From DATARH01 sp035504235 (GTDB taxonomy: Bacteria > Pseudomonadota > Alphaproteobacteria > ATCC43930 > CGMCC-115725), in contig DATJSH010000104.1 in NCBI GenBank assembly GCA_035504235.1, positions 10,786 to 74,785 of the forward strand: a stretch of DNA of 64,000 nt. The letters are read 5' to 3'. The notes below the pieces were generated by a model. That model did no database searches, was not told the DNA's origin, and worked only from the letters and a program-made list of their open reading frames with translations. Positions 15,934 through 24,176 of the stretch are shown here, in pieces (position 1 is the first letter of the stretch; every line of letters begins with the position of its first letter). The translations under genes were made by a program, and so were the position numbers.

Positions 15934-16356
15934 TTAGTGCTTGAGCAGTCCCATCAGCGACTTGCGCAGCTCGGGCACGGCGCCGACGGCGAGGCCGGCG
16001 GCAAGCGCCGCGCCCATCGTACCGTAAGGATGCGAGCGCGTCGTGTTGACGATCTGTTGCGCCGCCAGCGCGCCGAGGTCGGCGGCAATGCCATTGGCGA
16101 CACCGTTAACACCCGGCGACGCCGTGGTCGCGGGTCCCGCCGGGCGGCGGCGAGGGTGCAGCGCCCAGCGCGCGACGAGCGCGATCAGCCCGGTCCAGAT
16201 CAGACCGGCCAGACCGGTCAACCCGGCAGCGGCGGCCGGCGAAAGCCCCTTGCTCTCGATCCACAGCATCAACGCATCGCCGAGGAACCACGCCGTGACG
16301 GCGAGAACGATAAGCGCGACGATACCCGCCGCGACGGCAATGGCGATGCGAGTCAC
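15934..16356 (-). CDS. Small two-helix membrane protein (holin-like/DUF1469-like)
   Basis: The 140-residue protein begins with a transmembrane helix (IAVAAGIVALIVLAVTAWFL) and has a second one (GLTGLAGLIWTGLIALVARW). A Gly/Pro/Ala linker then leads to a short C-terminal hydrophobic stretch, GTMGAALAAGLAVGAVPELR. It starts with GTG, six bases after the stop of the DUF883-like gene, so the two form an operon. This pairing of a YqjD/DUF883-like protein with a small two-helix protein resembles the yqjCDE arrangement, in which the proteins bind ribosomes or membranes in stationary phase. A role here is inference. Confidence 0.6.
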   Translation of the reverse strand: MTRIAIAVAAGIVALIVLAVTAWFLGDALMLWIESKGLSPAAAAGLTGLAGLIWTGLIALVARWALHPRRRPAGPATTASPGVNGVANGIAADLGALAAQQIVNTTRSHPYGTMGAALAAGLAVGAVPELRKSLMGLLKH

Positions 16357-16362
16357 CGCGGG

Positions 16363-16647
16363 CTAACCGCGGCGCGCGTTGAGCAGCATACCGAGCAGCA
16401 ATCCCGTGGCGAACGAGGCGAGCGCCGAAGCAAACGGCCGCTCCTCGATCTCCTGGGTCACGTTCTGCGCCTGGCGGCGGACTTCGCCCCAAACCTTCTC
16501 GGCCGATTCCTGTGCCTTGCCGCTCGCTTGCGAGTAGCCGTTATTGGCAAGATTGCGCACATCCGTCGTCATCTTGGCAAAGTCGGCGCGTAGCTGCTGA
16601 ATGTCGGCCTGCAAGGCCGCAAAGTCGGTTTCCATCGATGCCGCCAT
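16363..16647 (-). CDS. DUF883/ElaB/YqjD-like tail-anchored protein
   Basis: This 94-residue protein has a long amphipathic, probably coiled-coil N-terminal part (FAALQADIQQLRADFAKM...). Its C-terminal segment RPFASALASFATGLLLGMLL is the classic tail anchor of the ElaB/YqjD/DUF883 family. E. coli members bind the inner membrane through this tail and associate with ribosomes in stationary phase. GGGAGCTGC precedes the start. It is the first gene of a two-gene unit with the small membrane protein at 15934. Confidence 0.75.
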   Translation of the reverse strand: MAASMETDFAALQADIQQLRADFAKMTTDVRNLANNGYSQASGKAQESAEKVWGEVRRQAQNVTQEIEERPFASALASFATGLLLGMLLNARRG

Positions 16648-16708
16648 GGTGCAGCTCCCTGGTTGCAGACGTGAACAGAACGCCGCCCGCGACCAAAGGT
16701 TTCAGGAG

Positions 16709-17686
16709 CTAACCGATAAGAACCGCCTTGCCGATGACTTTGCGGTCGATCACCGTCTGCACCGCATCCGCGGCGCGCTCCAGCGGAAAGCGGTGCGAGA
16801 TGCGGGGCTTCAGCTTGCCCTGCCCCGCCAGCTCGAGGAGCAGCTTGGTGTTGGCGCGGCCGACCTCCGGCTTATGCTCGGTCGCCCCGCCGAGCCTAAC
16901 GCCGATCACTTCGAGGCACTTGATGAGCAGATAGTTGGTGCGCGGCGTCGAGGGGCCGCCGCCCAAAAAGCCGAGCACCAGGATGCGCCCGCCAAACGCC
17001 AGGCAGCGCAGCGACTCGTCGAAGACATGGGCGCCGATCGGATCGTAGCAGATATCGACCCCGTCATGCGCGCCGGTCAATTCCTTGACCCGGTCGCGGA
17101 ACCCTGCGCGGTAGTCGATCGCGTAATCGGCGCCTTCATCGAGGCAGGCCCGGCGCTTCTCATCCGTGCTGGCGGTGGCGATGACCTTGGCGCCGAACAG
17201 CTTGGCGACCTGGATCGCGGCGATGCCGATGCCGCCCGCCGCGCCATGGATCAGCACCCAGTCGCCAGCCTCCAGCCGGCCGCGCTGGATGAGCGCGTGA
17301 TAGGCGGTGTGATGCGCGCCACGGAACACCGCCGCCTCCTCGAGGCTCATGCCGGTGGGGATCGGGTCGCAATCCTCCGCCCTCGAATTGGCCAGCGTGC
17401 CGAAGGCGCCGAGCCGCACCCGGTTCATCACCGGGTCGCCCGGCTTGAAGCGCGTGACACCGGGTCCGACGGCGACCACCTCTCCCGCCGCTTCGTTGCC
17501 GGGGATGAACGGCGGCTCGGGACGGAACTGATATTTGCCGGCGAGCATCAGCACGTCGACATACTGGACCCCGCGAGCCGCGATCCGCACCTGCACCTCA
17601 CCCGGTCCCGGCGGCGACGGGTCGGGCAGCTCGCGCAGCGCCAGCACCTCGGGTCCGCCAAACGCCTCGCAAACGACCGCCTTCAT
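16709..17686 (-). CDS. NADPH:quinone oxidoreductase (MDR family)
   Basis: A 325-residue zinc-free medium-chain dehydrogenase/reductase. MKAVVCEAFGGPEVLALREL starts the groES-like domain, and FIPGNEAAGEVVAVGPGV follows. The nucleotide-binding fold has HGAAGGIGIAAIQVAKLFGA with the AxxGxxG pattern favouring NADPH. FGGRILVLGFLGGGPSTPRTN near the C-terminal end is typical of the acryloyl-CoA/quinone reductase-like group. It probably reduces quinones or enones in the cytoplasm. It starts four bases after the stop of the GNAT gene, so they form an operon. Confidence 0.9.
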   Translation of the reverse strand: MKAVVCEAFGGPEVLALRELPDPSPPGPGEVQVRIAARGVQYVDVLMLAGKYQFRPEPPFIPGNEAAGEVVAVGPGVTRFKPGDPVMNRVRLGAFGTLANSRAEDCDPIPTGMSLEEAAVFRGAHHTAYHALIQRGRLEAGDWVLIHGAAGGIGIAAIQVAKLFGAKVIATASTDEKRRACLDEGADYAIDYRAGFRDRVKELTGAHDGVDICYDPIGAHVFDESLRCLAFGGRILVLGFLGGGPSTPRTNYLLIKCLEVIGVRLGGATEHKPEVGRANTKLLLELAGQGKLKPRISHRFPLERAADAVQTVIDRKVIGKAVLIG

Positions 17687-17689
17687 GCA

Positions 17690-18628
17690 CTATCTCCAAT
17701 CGTCCAACGCATAAACGTCGGGGCGACTGTAGCCCGGTTCATTGGGCCGATGCAGCGTGACGACGTTATTCACGGCGCGGAAGCCGCGGCCAGTCATCTG
17801 GCGATAGGCTTCCTCGCGGCCAGCGTTTACACCAGCCAGCACCGTTCCCATGCCGACCGCCGCGGCGAGCGCCTCCGCCGCGTCAAGCAGTGCGGCGAAG
17901 CGCTCGCCGGCTCCGGGACCGGAGCGCGCCGCGCCGAACTTTATAAAGAGGCAACCCCCGCCCGCCTCGCTTGTCGGCCCCCAGTGACAAACCGCGAACC
18001 CGCCGAGCCGGCTTGCTCCGTCCCATAGCAGCAGCGTGTCACCATGACCGCGCGCCGCGTTGGTGCGGATTTCCGCCCGCAGGTCGAGGCCGGCATAAAG
18101 CGCGTCGGTCAGTTCGTAGCTGGCCGCTTCGGCCGCTGCGCGTCCCTCGGGAGCAAGCGCCGTGTAGCGCGAATACTCGGACAGCGTCCCGGCCGCCGCC
18201 GGCGCTGCCATGATCGGCGTCAGAAACCGCGGGTAAAAGCCGAATTTTTGATAGAGATGGATGTGTTTCGTGCTGTGCGGGAAGGTGCAAAGACCGGCAT
18301 GGCTCAACCCCCACTCGTTGAAGGTGTCGGACGCCGCCGCGACGAGCGGCTGAGCAAGTCCGCGATCCCAAAAATCCGGACGGATCGACAGCGGCCCGAA
18401 AAAGCCGGCGCTGCCCCAGCGTGTCGCAAAATTCGATCCCGCGAGCTGACCGTCATGATCGATCGCAAAGGATTTGGTGTGCTCGGCGCCGTGGCGGCCG
18501 TAGATGTAATCAAAATCGGTCCAGAAATTGTCGAGGTCCGGCGCGCCGAGAAACGTGCCGAACGCGGTTCGCATGATGCGCTGGGCTTCCTTGAGGTCAG
18601 CCTCGACGAGCGGTCGGGCACCGGCCAT
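17690..18628 (-). CDS. GNAT family N-acetyltransferase
   Basis: A 312-residue protein whose first 150 residues form a GNAT fold. It has GARPLVEADLKEAQRIMRTAF, a beta4-like LAGSNFATRWGSAGFFGPLSI and an acetyl-CoA region around RPDFWDRGLAQPLVAAA, then HLYQKFGFYPRF. A second, weaker GNAT-like part follows and ends GMGTVLAGVNAGREEAYRQM. It may be a tandem GNAT. The acceptor is unknown. The start at 18628 is set by AGGAGA just upstream; a longer open frame exists but has no ribosome site. It is followed closely by the quinone reductase gene. Confidence 0.82.
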   Translation of the reverse strand: MAGARPLVEADLKEAQRIMRTAFGTFLGAPDLDNFWTDFDYIYGRHGAEHTKSFAIDHDGQLAGSNFATRWGSAGFFGPLSIRPDFWDRGLAQPLVAAASDTFNEWGLSHAGLCTFPHSTKHIHLYQKFGFYPRFLTPIMAAPAAAGTLSEYSRYTALAPEGRAAAEAASYELTDALYAGLDLRAEIRTNAARGHGDTLLLWDGASRLGGFAVCHWGPTSEAGGGCLFIKFGAARSGPGAGERFAALLDAAEALAAAVGMGTVLAGVNAGREEAYRQMTGRGFRAVNNVVTLHRPNEPGYSRPDVYALDDWR

Positions 18629-18843
18629 GTTCGTCTCCTCTCCTGTCCGCGCCAATGAGCGTCCCGCCGCTGTGCCTCGCAACCGCGTGGCGGTGACGAT
18701 TTTCGCCAACGCTGGCGCAAAAACCTCGTATAGTTTTATGACAAAGTGGGGCGCCTCGACCATGGGTCGGCCCGCAAATTGATAAAAGGCCTTCGCAGCC
18801 GCGCGGAACGCGACACGAAGGCAGCGAACAGGGGAGGTTTCAA

Positions 18844-20046
18844 ATGCATTTGCGTCATTGGTTCGGCATGCTTTCCGCCGTCGCGGCGAGCCTGCCCTTT
18901 GCCGCCAACGCCGCGGATTCGATCAAGGTCGGCTTTCCGATCCCGCTGTCGGGGTTCGCGTCCGTCTATGGCGTGCCGATCGAGAAGGGCGCCGAAATGG
19001 CGGTCCAGGAGATCAACGCCCAAGGCGGCGTGCTCGGCCGCAAGCTCGAACTCCTGGAGCGCGACAGCAAGGCCAACGCCGACGAGGCGGTGCGCGTCTC
19101 GCGCGAGTTGATCATCAAGGACAATGTCGATTTCCTGGTCGGCACGCTGACCTCGGCCGAGGCCCCGGCGGTATCGACGGTGGCGAAGGAAAACAAGATC
19201 GTCTTTATCGCGCCGGCATCCGAAACGATGATGCTGACCGATGCGGAGCACATCCATCCCTACATCTTCCGCGTCGCGACCAATACCGAAATCGAAGGCT
19301 CGACGGGCGCAGCCGAACTGGCGAAATGGAAGGACGTCAAAACCGTCGCGACGATCTCGCCCGATTACTCCTATGGCCGCGATGTCGAGGCCGCCTTTGT
19401 CGCGACGCTGAAAAAACTGCGTCCCGACATAACGATCGTCGATCAGCAATGGCCGAAACTCGGCGAGCCGGACTTCACCGCCTTCATCACCGCACAGATG
19501 GCAAAGAAGCCGGATGCGATCCATTGCTCATTGTTCGCTGGCGACTTTGTCACCTTCGCCAAGGAGGCGGCGGGGCTCGGTTATTTCAAGGCGATCGACA
19601 ATCGTCTGGTCGATGGCGCCGATGTCGGTACTACCGACGAGGCGCAGGCGCTGGGCAAGGATTACCCGTACGGCATCATCGGCAACGGCTACGACCCGGT
19701 GATCTGGGGTGGCGCCAACGAGCCGACGGCGCACAAAAAATTCATCGAAGATCTGAAGAAGTTCACCGGCGCGAAATATGCCTCGGGCTGGTCGGTTATG
19801 GGCTACGAATCGATCTATGCGCTGGCCGAAGGGATCAAGAAGGCCGGCGACACCAAGTCGGACGACGTCTCCACGGCGCTGGCGGGGATGACTTGGGATA
19901 CGCCCGTCGGCAAACGCACCTTCACCGTCAAATCGCACGAAACCCTCTCCCCGCAATATTGGGGAACGATGGTCCAGGACCCGAACTACCCGTTCGCGAT
20001 CATGAAGGATCCGCAGCTGCTGCCGGCGTCGACCGCGACGAATTGA
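18844..20046 (+). CDS. ABC transporter substrate-binding protein, copy 1 (branched-chain amino acid/urea type)
   Basis: The 400-residue periplasmic protein has a signal peptide (MHLRHWFGMLSAVAASLPFAANA) and a Peripla_BP_6 fold. The mature part begins DSIKVGFPIPLSGFASVYG. LVGTLTSAEAPAVSTVAKEN, YSYGRDVEAAFVATLKKL and GSLFAGDF-like (CSLFAGDFVTFAKEA) segments follow. It delivers a small polar solute, probably an amino acid, amide or urea-like compound, to the livHMGF permease. GGGGAGG lies before the ATG. It is closely similar to the next gene throughout, with differences in the ligand loop (ASETMMLTD versus SSKSTILTD). Confidence 0.93.
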   Translation: MHLRHWFGMLSAVAASLPFAANAADSIKVGFPIPLSGFASVYGVPIEKGAEMAVQEINAQGGVLGRKLELLERDSKANADEAVRVSRELIIKDNVDFLVGTLTSAEAPAVSTVAKENKIVFIAPASETMMLTDAEHIHPYIFRVATNTEIEGSTGAAELAKWKDVKTVATISPDYSYGRDVEAAFVATLKKLRPDITIVDQQWPKLGEPDFTAFITAQMAKKPDAIHCSLFAGDFVTFAKEAAGLGYFKAIDNRLVDGADVGTTDEAQALGKDYPYGIIGNGYDPVIWGGANEPTAHKKFIEDLKKFTGAKYASGWSVMGYESIYALAEGIKKAGDTKSDDVSTALAGMTWDTPVGKRTFTVKSHETLSPQYWGTMVQDPNYPFAIMKDPQLLPASTATN

Positions 20047-20132
20047 CCACGGCGGGGTTGCCGGGCGTGGGGCTTGACTCGCGCGGCGGCAACCCGCGAC
20101 CTGCGGTAAATTCGCGCGCCAGGGTAGCGTTC

Positions 20133-20161
20133 TTGACACGATTTACCCCCCGAACCATTGT
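20133..20161 (+). promoter_or_regulatory. Candidate sigma-70 promoter for the second binding-protein gene
   Basis: A perfect TTGACA at 20133-20138 is followed after 17 bases by CATTGT at 20156-20161, a weak -10 element. It lies about 70 bases before the second binding-protein gene. It would give this gene and livHMGF their own transcript in addition to read-through from the first copy. Confidence 0.45.
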
Positions 20162-20188
20162 CACGCGCCTTAAACCGGATAAGGGGCG

Positions 20189-20211
20189 CGCCGCCGCACT
20201 TCGCGGCGGCG
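20189..20211 (+). promoter_or_regulatory. GC-rich hairpin in the leader of the second binding-protein gene
   Basis: Nine-base arms CGCCGCCGC and GCGGCGGCG enclose the loop ACTTC, followed by TTTGTT and then the ribosome site GGGAGGAA. It could act as a weak terminator for read-through from the first copy or as a 5' mRNA-stabilising stem. The pairing is direct; the role is inference. Confidence 0.4.
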
Positions 20212-20230
20212 TTTGTTGGGGAGGAATTTC

Positions 20231-21436
20231 ATGCGGTTGCAACATTGTCTCGGGCTGGCCCTCACCGTCGCGGTGAGTGCGCCGCTGGCTGCCCAAGCCG
20301 AGGATACGATCAAGATCGGGTTTCCGATCCCGCTGTCGGGCCCGACAGCGGTTTATGGCGAGCCGATCCTCAAGGGCGCGCAAATGGCGGTCCAGGAGAT
20401 CAACGCGGCGGGCGGCGTGCTCGGCAAAAAGCTCGAATTGCTGCCGCGCGACAGCAAGGCCAACGCCGACGAGGCGGTGCGCCTGTCGCGCGAATTGATC
20501 ATCAAGGACAATGTCGACTTCCTGCTCGGCACGCTGACGTCGGCCGAGGCGCCGGCGGTGTCGACGGTCGCCAAGGAGAACAAGATCGTGTTCATGACGC
20601 CGTCGTCGAAGAGCACGATCCTCACCGACGCACAGCACATCCATCCCTACATTTTCCGCCTCGCCTCCAACACCGATGTCGAGGGTCTGGCCGGTGCCGA
20701 GGACATGGCCAAGTTCACGAACGTCAAGACGATCGTGACGATCGCGCCCGACTATGCTTACGGACGTGACTCGATCGCCGCGTTCATCAAGGCGCTCAAG
20801 GACAAGGCGCCGAACATGCAGGTCGTCGATTCGCAATGGCCGAAGCTCGGCGAGCCCGATTTTACCGCCTTCATCAACGCCATGATGAGCAAGAAGCCGG
20901 ATGCGGTTTACTGCTCGCTGTTTGCCGGCGATTTTGTCACCTTCGTCAAGCAGGCGACCCCGCTCGGCTTGTTCAAGGCGATCGACAACCGGATGATCGA
21001 CGGCGGCGAGGTGGGCACGCCCGACGAGGCGCAAGCCCTGGGCGCCGACTATCCCTACGGCATCATCGCCAATGCCTATGATCCGGTCATCTGGAGCGGC
21101 GGGAACGAGCCGCCGGAGCACAAGAAATTCATCGAGGATTTGAAGAAGTTCACCAACGCGAAGTACGCCTCGGGTTGGTCGATCCAGGGTTATGTCATGG
21201 TCGAGGCGCTCGCCCAGGGCATCAAGAAGGCTGGCGACACCAAGTCGGACGACGTTTCGAAGGCGATGGCGGGCATGACCTTCGATACGCCGGTCGGCCA
21301 GCGCAGCTTCAGCGAGAAGTCGCACGAGACCTTTGCGCCCGAATACACCGGCGTTATGGTCAAGGATCCCGACTACCCGTTCGCGATCATCAAGGACCCG
21401 ACACCGATGCCGACGGATTTTCATCCAAGCAACTAG
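20231..21436 (+). CDS. ABC transporter substrate-binding protein, copy 2
   Basis: The 401-residue periplasmic protein is a paralogue of the gene directly upstream, most likely by tandem duplication. The signal peptide is MRLQHCLGLALTVAVSAPLA, followed by EDTIKIGFPIPLSGPTAVYG. Conserved blocks DSKANADEAVRLSRELIIKD and WPKLGEPDFTAFI are almost identical in both copies. The ligand-site loop differs (SSKSTILTDAQHIHPY), so the two may prefer different solutes. The ATG at 20231 follows GGGAGGAA; an in-frame ATG 18 bases upstream has no site. It is followed by livHMGF. Confidence 0.93.
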   Translation: MRLQHCLGLALTVAVSAPLAAQAEDTIKIGFPIPLSGPTAVYGEPILKGAQMAVQEINAAGGVLGKKLELLPRDSKANADEAVRLSRELIIKDNVDFLLGTLTSAEAPAVSTVAKENKIVFMTPSSKSTILTDAQHIHPYIFRLASNTDVEGLAGAEDMAKFTNVKTIVTIAPDYAYGRDSIAAFIKALKDKAPNMQVVDSQWPKLGEPDFTAFINAMMSKKPDAVYCSLFAGDFVTFVKQATPLGLFKAIDNRMIDGGEVGTPDEAQALGADYPYGIIANAYDPVIWSGGNEPPEHKKFIEDLKKFTNAKYASGWSIQGYVMVEALAQGIKKAGDTKSDDVSKAMAGMTFDTPVGQRSFSEKSHETFAPEYTGVMVKDPDYPFAIIKDPTPMPTDFHPSN

Positions 21437-21456
21437 CGGCGGCTGAGCACGAATGG

Positions 21457-21493
21457 GCGTCGCCCGCGAGCACGACATAATCGCGGGCGACGC
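21457..21493 (+). promoter_or_regulatory. Strong stem-loop between the binding-protein and permease genes
   Basis: A perfect 13-base-pair stem, GCGTCGCCCGCGA against TCGCGGGCGACGC, with an 11-base loop. It lies in the 82-base gap before livH. In other importers such stems protect the upstream binding-protein mRNA from 3' exonucleases and lower permease expression. There is no T tract. Confidence 0.55.
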
Positions 21494-21518
21494 GCGCACA
21501 TTGGGAGATCGATAAGCG

Positions 21519-22397
21519 GTGGCGGCCTCGTTTCTGTTCAGCCAATTCATGGGCGGCCTGACCACCGCGATGTTCCTGTTCCTGATCGCCTCGGGGCTGT
21601 CGCTGGTGTTCGGCATCATGCGCGTGATCAATTTCGCGCATGGTTCGTTTTACATGCTCGGGGCCTATCTCGCCTGGCAGGGCGTGCAATGGTTCCACCC
21701 GACCGGCGCCGGGTTTTGGGCGGCCTCGCTGTTCGCCGCCTGCGCCGTGGGCGCGCTCGGGGCGGTGGTCGAGCGACTGTTCTTCCGTTCGCTCTACGGG
21801 CGCGACGAGCTCTACCAGCTGCTGTTCACCTACGCGCTGGTGCTGATCCTGGGCGACGCCGCCAAGTACCTGTGGGGAACCGACCAGCTCTCGGTCTCGA
21901 CCCCGCCGATCCTGACCGGCAGCGTGCAGATTTTCGGCGCCACCGAGCCGCTTTACAACCTCTTCATCACGGTGCTTGGCCCGTTGATTGCGTTCGGCGG
22001 CTGGCTGGTGCTGAACCGCAGCGGGGTCGGCCGCTTGGTTCGCGCCGCGCAGATGGACCGCGAGATGCTCGATGCGCTGGGCGCCAATGTCGGCACGATC
22101 TACACGGGGATGTTCGTCTTCAGCTCGTTCCTCGCCGGGTTGTCGGGCGCGCTGGTGACGCCGATCCAGAGCATCGTCCCGGGAATGGATGTGCTGATCA
22201 TCGTACAGGCGTTCATCGTCGTGGTGATCGGCGGGATGGGTTCGTTCTGGGGCACGTTCTGGGGCTCGGTGATCTATGGCGAGGTACTGTCGTTCGGCAT
22301 CCTCATTTTCCCCGGCTTCTCGCTGTTCTCGGTCTTCGCGCTGATGGCGGTGATCCTGATCGTGCGCCCGTGGGGCCTGTTCGGACGGCCGCTGTGA
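21519..22397 (+). CDS. livH: Branched-chain amino acid-type ABC permease LivH
   Basis: This 292-residue inner-membrane permease has about eight hydrophobic helices. It carries LivH family blocks GLSLVFGIMRVINFAHGSFY, GVGRLVRAAQMDREMLDALG (the EAA-like loop that meets the ATPases) and AFIVVVIGGMGSFWGTFWGS. It forms the solute channel together with LivM. It starts with GTG after GGGAGA. Its stop overlaps the livM GTG (GTGA), so translation is coupled. The solute depends on the two upstream binding proteins. Confidence 0.94.
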   Translation: MAASFLFSQFMGGLTTAMFLFLIASGLSLVFGIMRVINFAHGSFYMLGAYLAWQGVQWFHPTGAGFWAASLFAACAVGALGAVVERLFFRSLYGRDELYQLLFTYALVLILGDAAKYLWGTDQLSVSTPPILTGSVQIFGATEPLYNLFITVLGPLIAFGGWLVLNRSGVGRLVRAAQMDREMLDALGANVGTIYTGMFVFSSFLAGLSGALVTPIQSIVPGMDVLIIVQAFIVVVIGGMGSFWGTFWGSVIYGEVLSFGILIFPGFSLFSVFALMAVILIVRPWGLFGRPL

Positions 22398-23446
22398 CCA
22401 GCGAAACAACGACCACCGATCCCGCGGTGGCGGCGGCCGCGGCCGCGCCCACCGGGAGGGTCATCGGCACCGGCTCGAGCCTCGTCAGCCGCATCCCGTG
22501 GACACTGATCGTCTTTCTGATCGCCTGCTCGGTGCCGTGGGTGGGCGGACGCTACAACACGTTCCTCGCCGAGCAGATCGCGATCGACGCGCTGTTCGCG
22601 GTAAGCCTCAACCTGTTGCTGGGAACGACCGGGTTGGTGTCTTTCGGGCACGTCGCCTATTTCGGCGTCGGCGCCTATGTCTGCGGCATCCTGATGAAGA
22701 CCTACAGCGTGCCGTTCATTATCGCCTTTCCGGCCTCGGGTCTCGGCGCGGCGCTGTTCGCGCTGGTCTCGGGCTATTTCTGCGTCCGCCTGATCAAGCT
22801 CTATTTCGCGATGCTGACGCTCGCGTTCTCACAGATCATTTGGGCCATCGCCTATAAATGGAACGACGTGACCGGCGGCGACCAGGGGCTGCCGGAAATC
22901 CCGTTCCCCAATTTCGACTGGCTGAACCACGTGCCCTGGCTGGGCGACCTCAAGACCAGCGACCAGTTCTATCTGCTCACGGTGGTGCTGATCGCGGTGT
23001 CGCTGGCGATCATTCACCGCATTGTCCGCTCGCCGTTTGGACGCGTGCTGACGACGATCCGCGACAACCCCGAGCGCGCCGCTTTCATCGGCGTCAATGT
23101 CAAGCTGTACCAGCTCGCCGCTTTTGTGGTCGCCGGAACCTTCGCCGGGCTCGCGGGCGCGCTTTACGGCATTTTCAGCCGCGGCGTCTTCGCCGACTAC
23201 GTCTTCTGGTCGAAATCCGCTGAGGTCATGATCATGACGATCCTCGGCGGCATGAATTATTTCTGGGGTCCGCCGATCGGCGCCTTCGCGCTGGTGTGGC
23301 TCAATCAGGAGATCACCGACTACACGCAGTATTGGCCGTTTTTCCTAGGCGCCATCCTGTTGCTGCTGTTGTTCGGCTTCCCCGGCGGCATTCTCGGCGG
23401 CATCGATCAGTTGTGGCGGCGTTTGCGGAGAGCGCGACGTGCTTGA
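22394..23446 (+). CDS. livM: Branched-chain amino acid-type ABC permease LivM
   Basis: A 350-residue inner-membrane permease starting GTG within the livH stop. A 40-residue Thr/Ala-rich cytosolic extension comes first, then LivM blocks LLLGTTGLVSFGHVAYFGVG, VRSPFGRVLTTIRDNPERAA (cytoplasmic coupling loop) and AEVMIMTILGGMNYFWGPPI. It is the partner of LivH. The stop lies eight bases inside livG. The frame is open far upstream through livH, but this is antisense-like shadow and lacks permease sequence. Confidence 0.93.
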   Translation: MTSETTTTDPAVAAAAAAPTGRVIGTGSSLVSRIPWTLIVFLIACSVPWVGGRYNTFLAEQIAIDALFAVSLNLLLGTTGLVSFGHVAYFGVGAYVCGILMKTYSVPFIIAFPASGLGAALFALVSGYFCVRLIKLYFAMLTLAFSQIIWAIAYKWNDVTGGDQGLPEIPFPNFDWLNHVPWLGDLKTSDQFYLLTVVLIAVSLAIIHRIVRSPFGRVLTTIRDNPERAAFIGVNVKLYQLAAFVVAGTFAGLAGALYGIFSRGVFADYVFWSKSAEVMIMTILGGMNYFWGPPIGAFALVWLNQEITDYTQYWPFFLGAILLLLLFGFPGGILGGIDQLWRRLRRARRA

Positions 23447-24173
23447 GGTGCGCGGGCTCAACAAGTCGTTCTCCGGTTTTCGCGCGGTTTCGGATGTCGA
23501 TCTCACCGTCGAGACCGGCCAGATCGCCGCGGTCATCGGCCCAAACGGCGCCGGCAAGTCGACCCTGTTCAACCTGATCACCGGGCATTTGCGCCCCGAT
23601 ATGGGCAGCGTCACCCTTGACGGCCGCGACATCACCGGCGCGGCGCCGCATAAGATCGTGCGCATGGGGGTCGGCCGCTCGTTCCAGCGCACCAACATTT
23701 TCGCCAAGCTCACCGTATTCGAGAATTTGCAGGCCGCCTTTCTCGTGCATCATGGCCGCGGCCGCGATTTCTGGTCGCGCGCCGCCTCGCTCTACCGCGA
23801 CGAGACGACCGCGCTGCTCGGCTCCATCGGCCTTTCCGAGCAGCGCGACACGGTGGCCGGCACCTTGAGCTACGGCAACCAGAAGCAGCTCGAACTCGGC
23901 CTCGCGCTGGCAAGCGACCCCGCCCTCTTGCTGCTCGACGAGCCGACCGCCGGCATGTCGGCGGCCGAAACGCACGAGACGATCCACCTCATCGAGCGCA
24001 TCGCCGGCGAGCGGTCGCTGACACTGCTGTTCACCGAGCACGACATGGAGGTCGTCTTTCAGATCGCGCAGAAAATCGCCGTCCTGCACCAGGGTCAGGT
24101 GATCGCCGACGGCACACCCGAGGAGGTGCGCGCCGACCCCGAAGTGCGGCGCGTCTATCTCGGCGAGCATTAG
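23439..24173 (+). CDS. livG: ABC transporter ATPase LivG
   Basis: The 244-residue ATPase has the Walker A motif GPNGAGKSTLFN, the long LivG insert FQRTNIFAKLTVFENLQAAF, the signature TLSYGNQKQLELGLALASDP and the Walker B DPALLLLDEPTAGM. It powers uptake by the LivHM permease from the cytoplasmic face. The start is GTG at 23439, overlapping livM by eight bases. It belongs to the livHMGF operon. Confidence 0.94.
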   Translation: MLEVRGLNKSFSGFRAVSDVDLTVETGQIAAVIGPNGAGKSTLFNLITGHLRPDMGSVTLDGRDITGAAPHKIVRMGVGRSFQRTNIFAKLTVFENLQAAFLVHHGRGRDFWSRAASLYRDETTALLGSIGLSEQRDTVAGTLSYGNQKQLELGLALASDPALLLLDEPTAGMSAAETHETIHLIERIAGERSLTLLFTEHDMEVVFQIAQKIAVLHQGQVIADGTPEEVRADPEVRRVYLGEH

Positions 24174-24176
24174 CCG

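Noticed and set aside
20000..21631. 543-codon minus-strand open frame
   Set aside because: It is antisense to the second binding-protein gene, whose homology is strong and complete.
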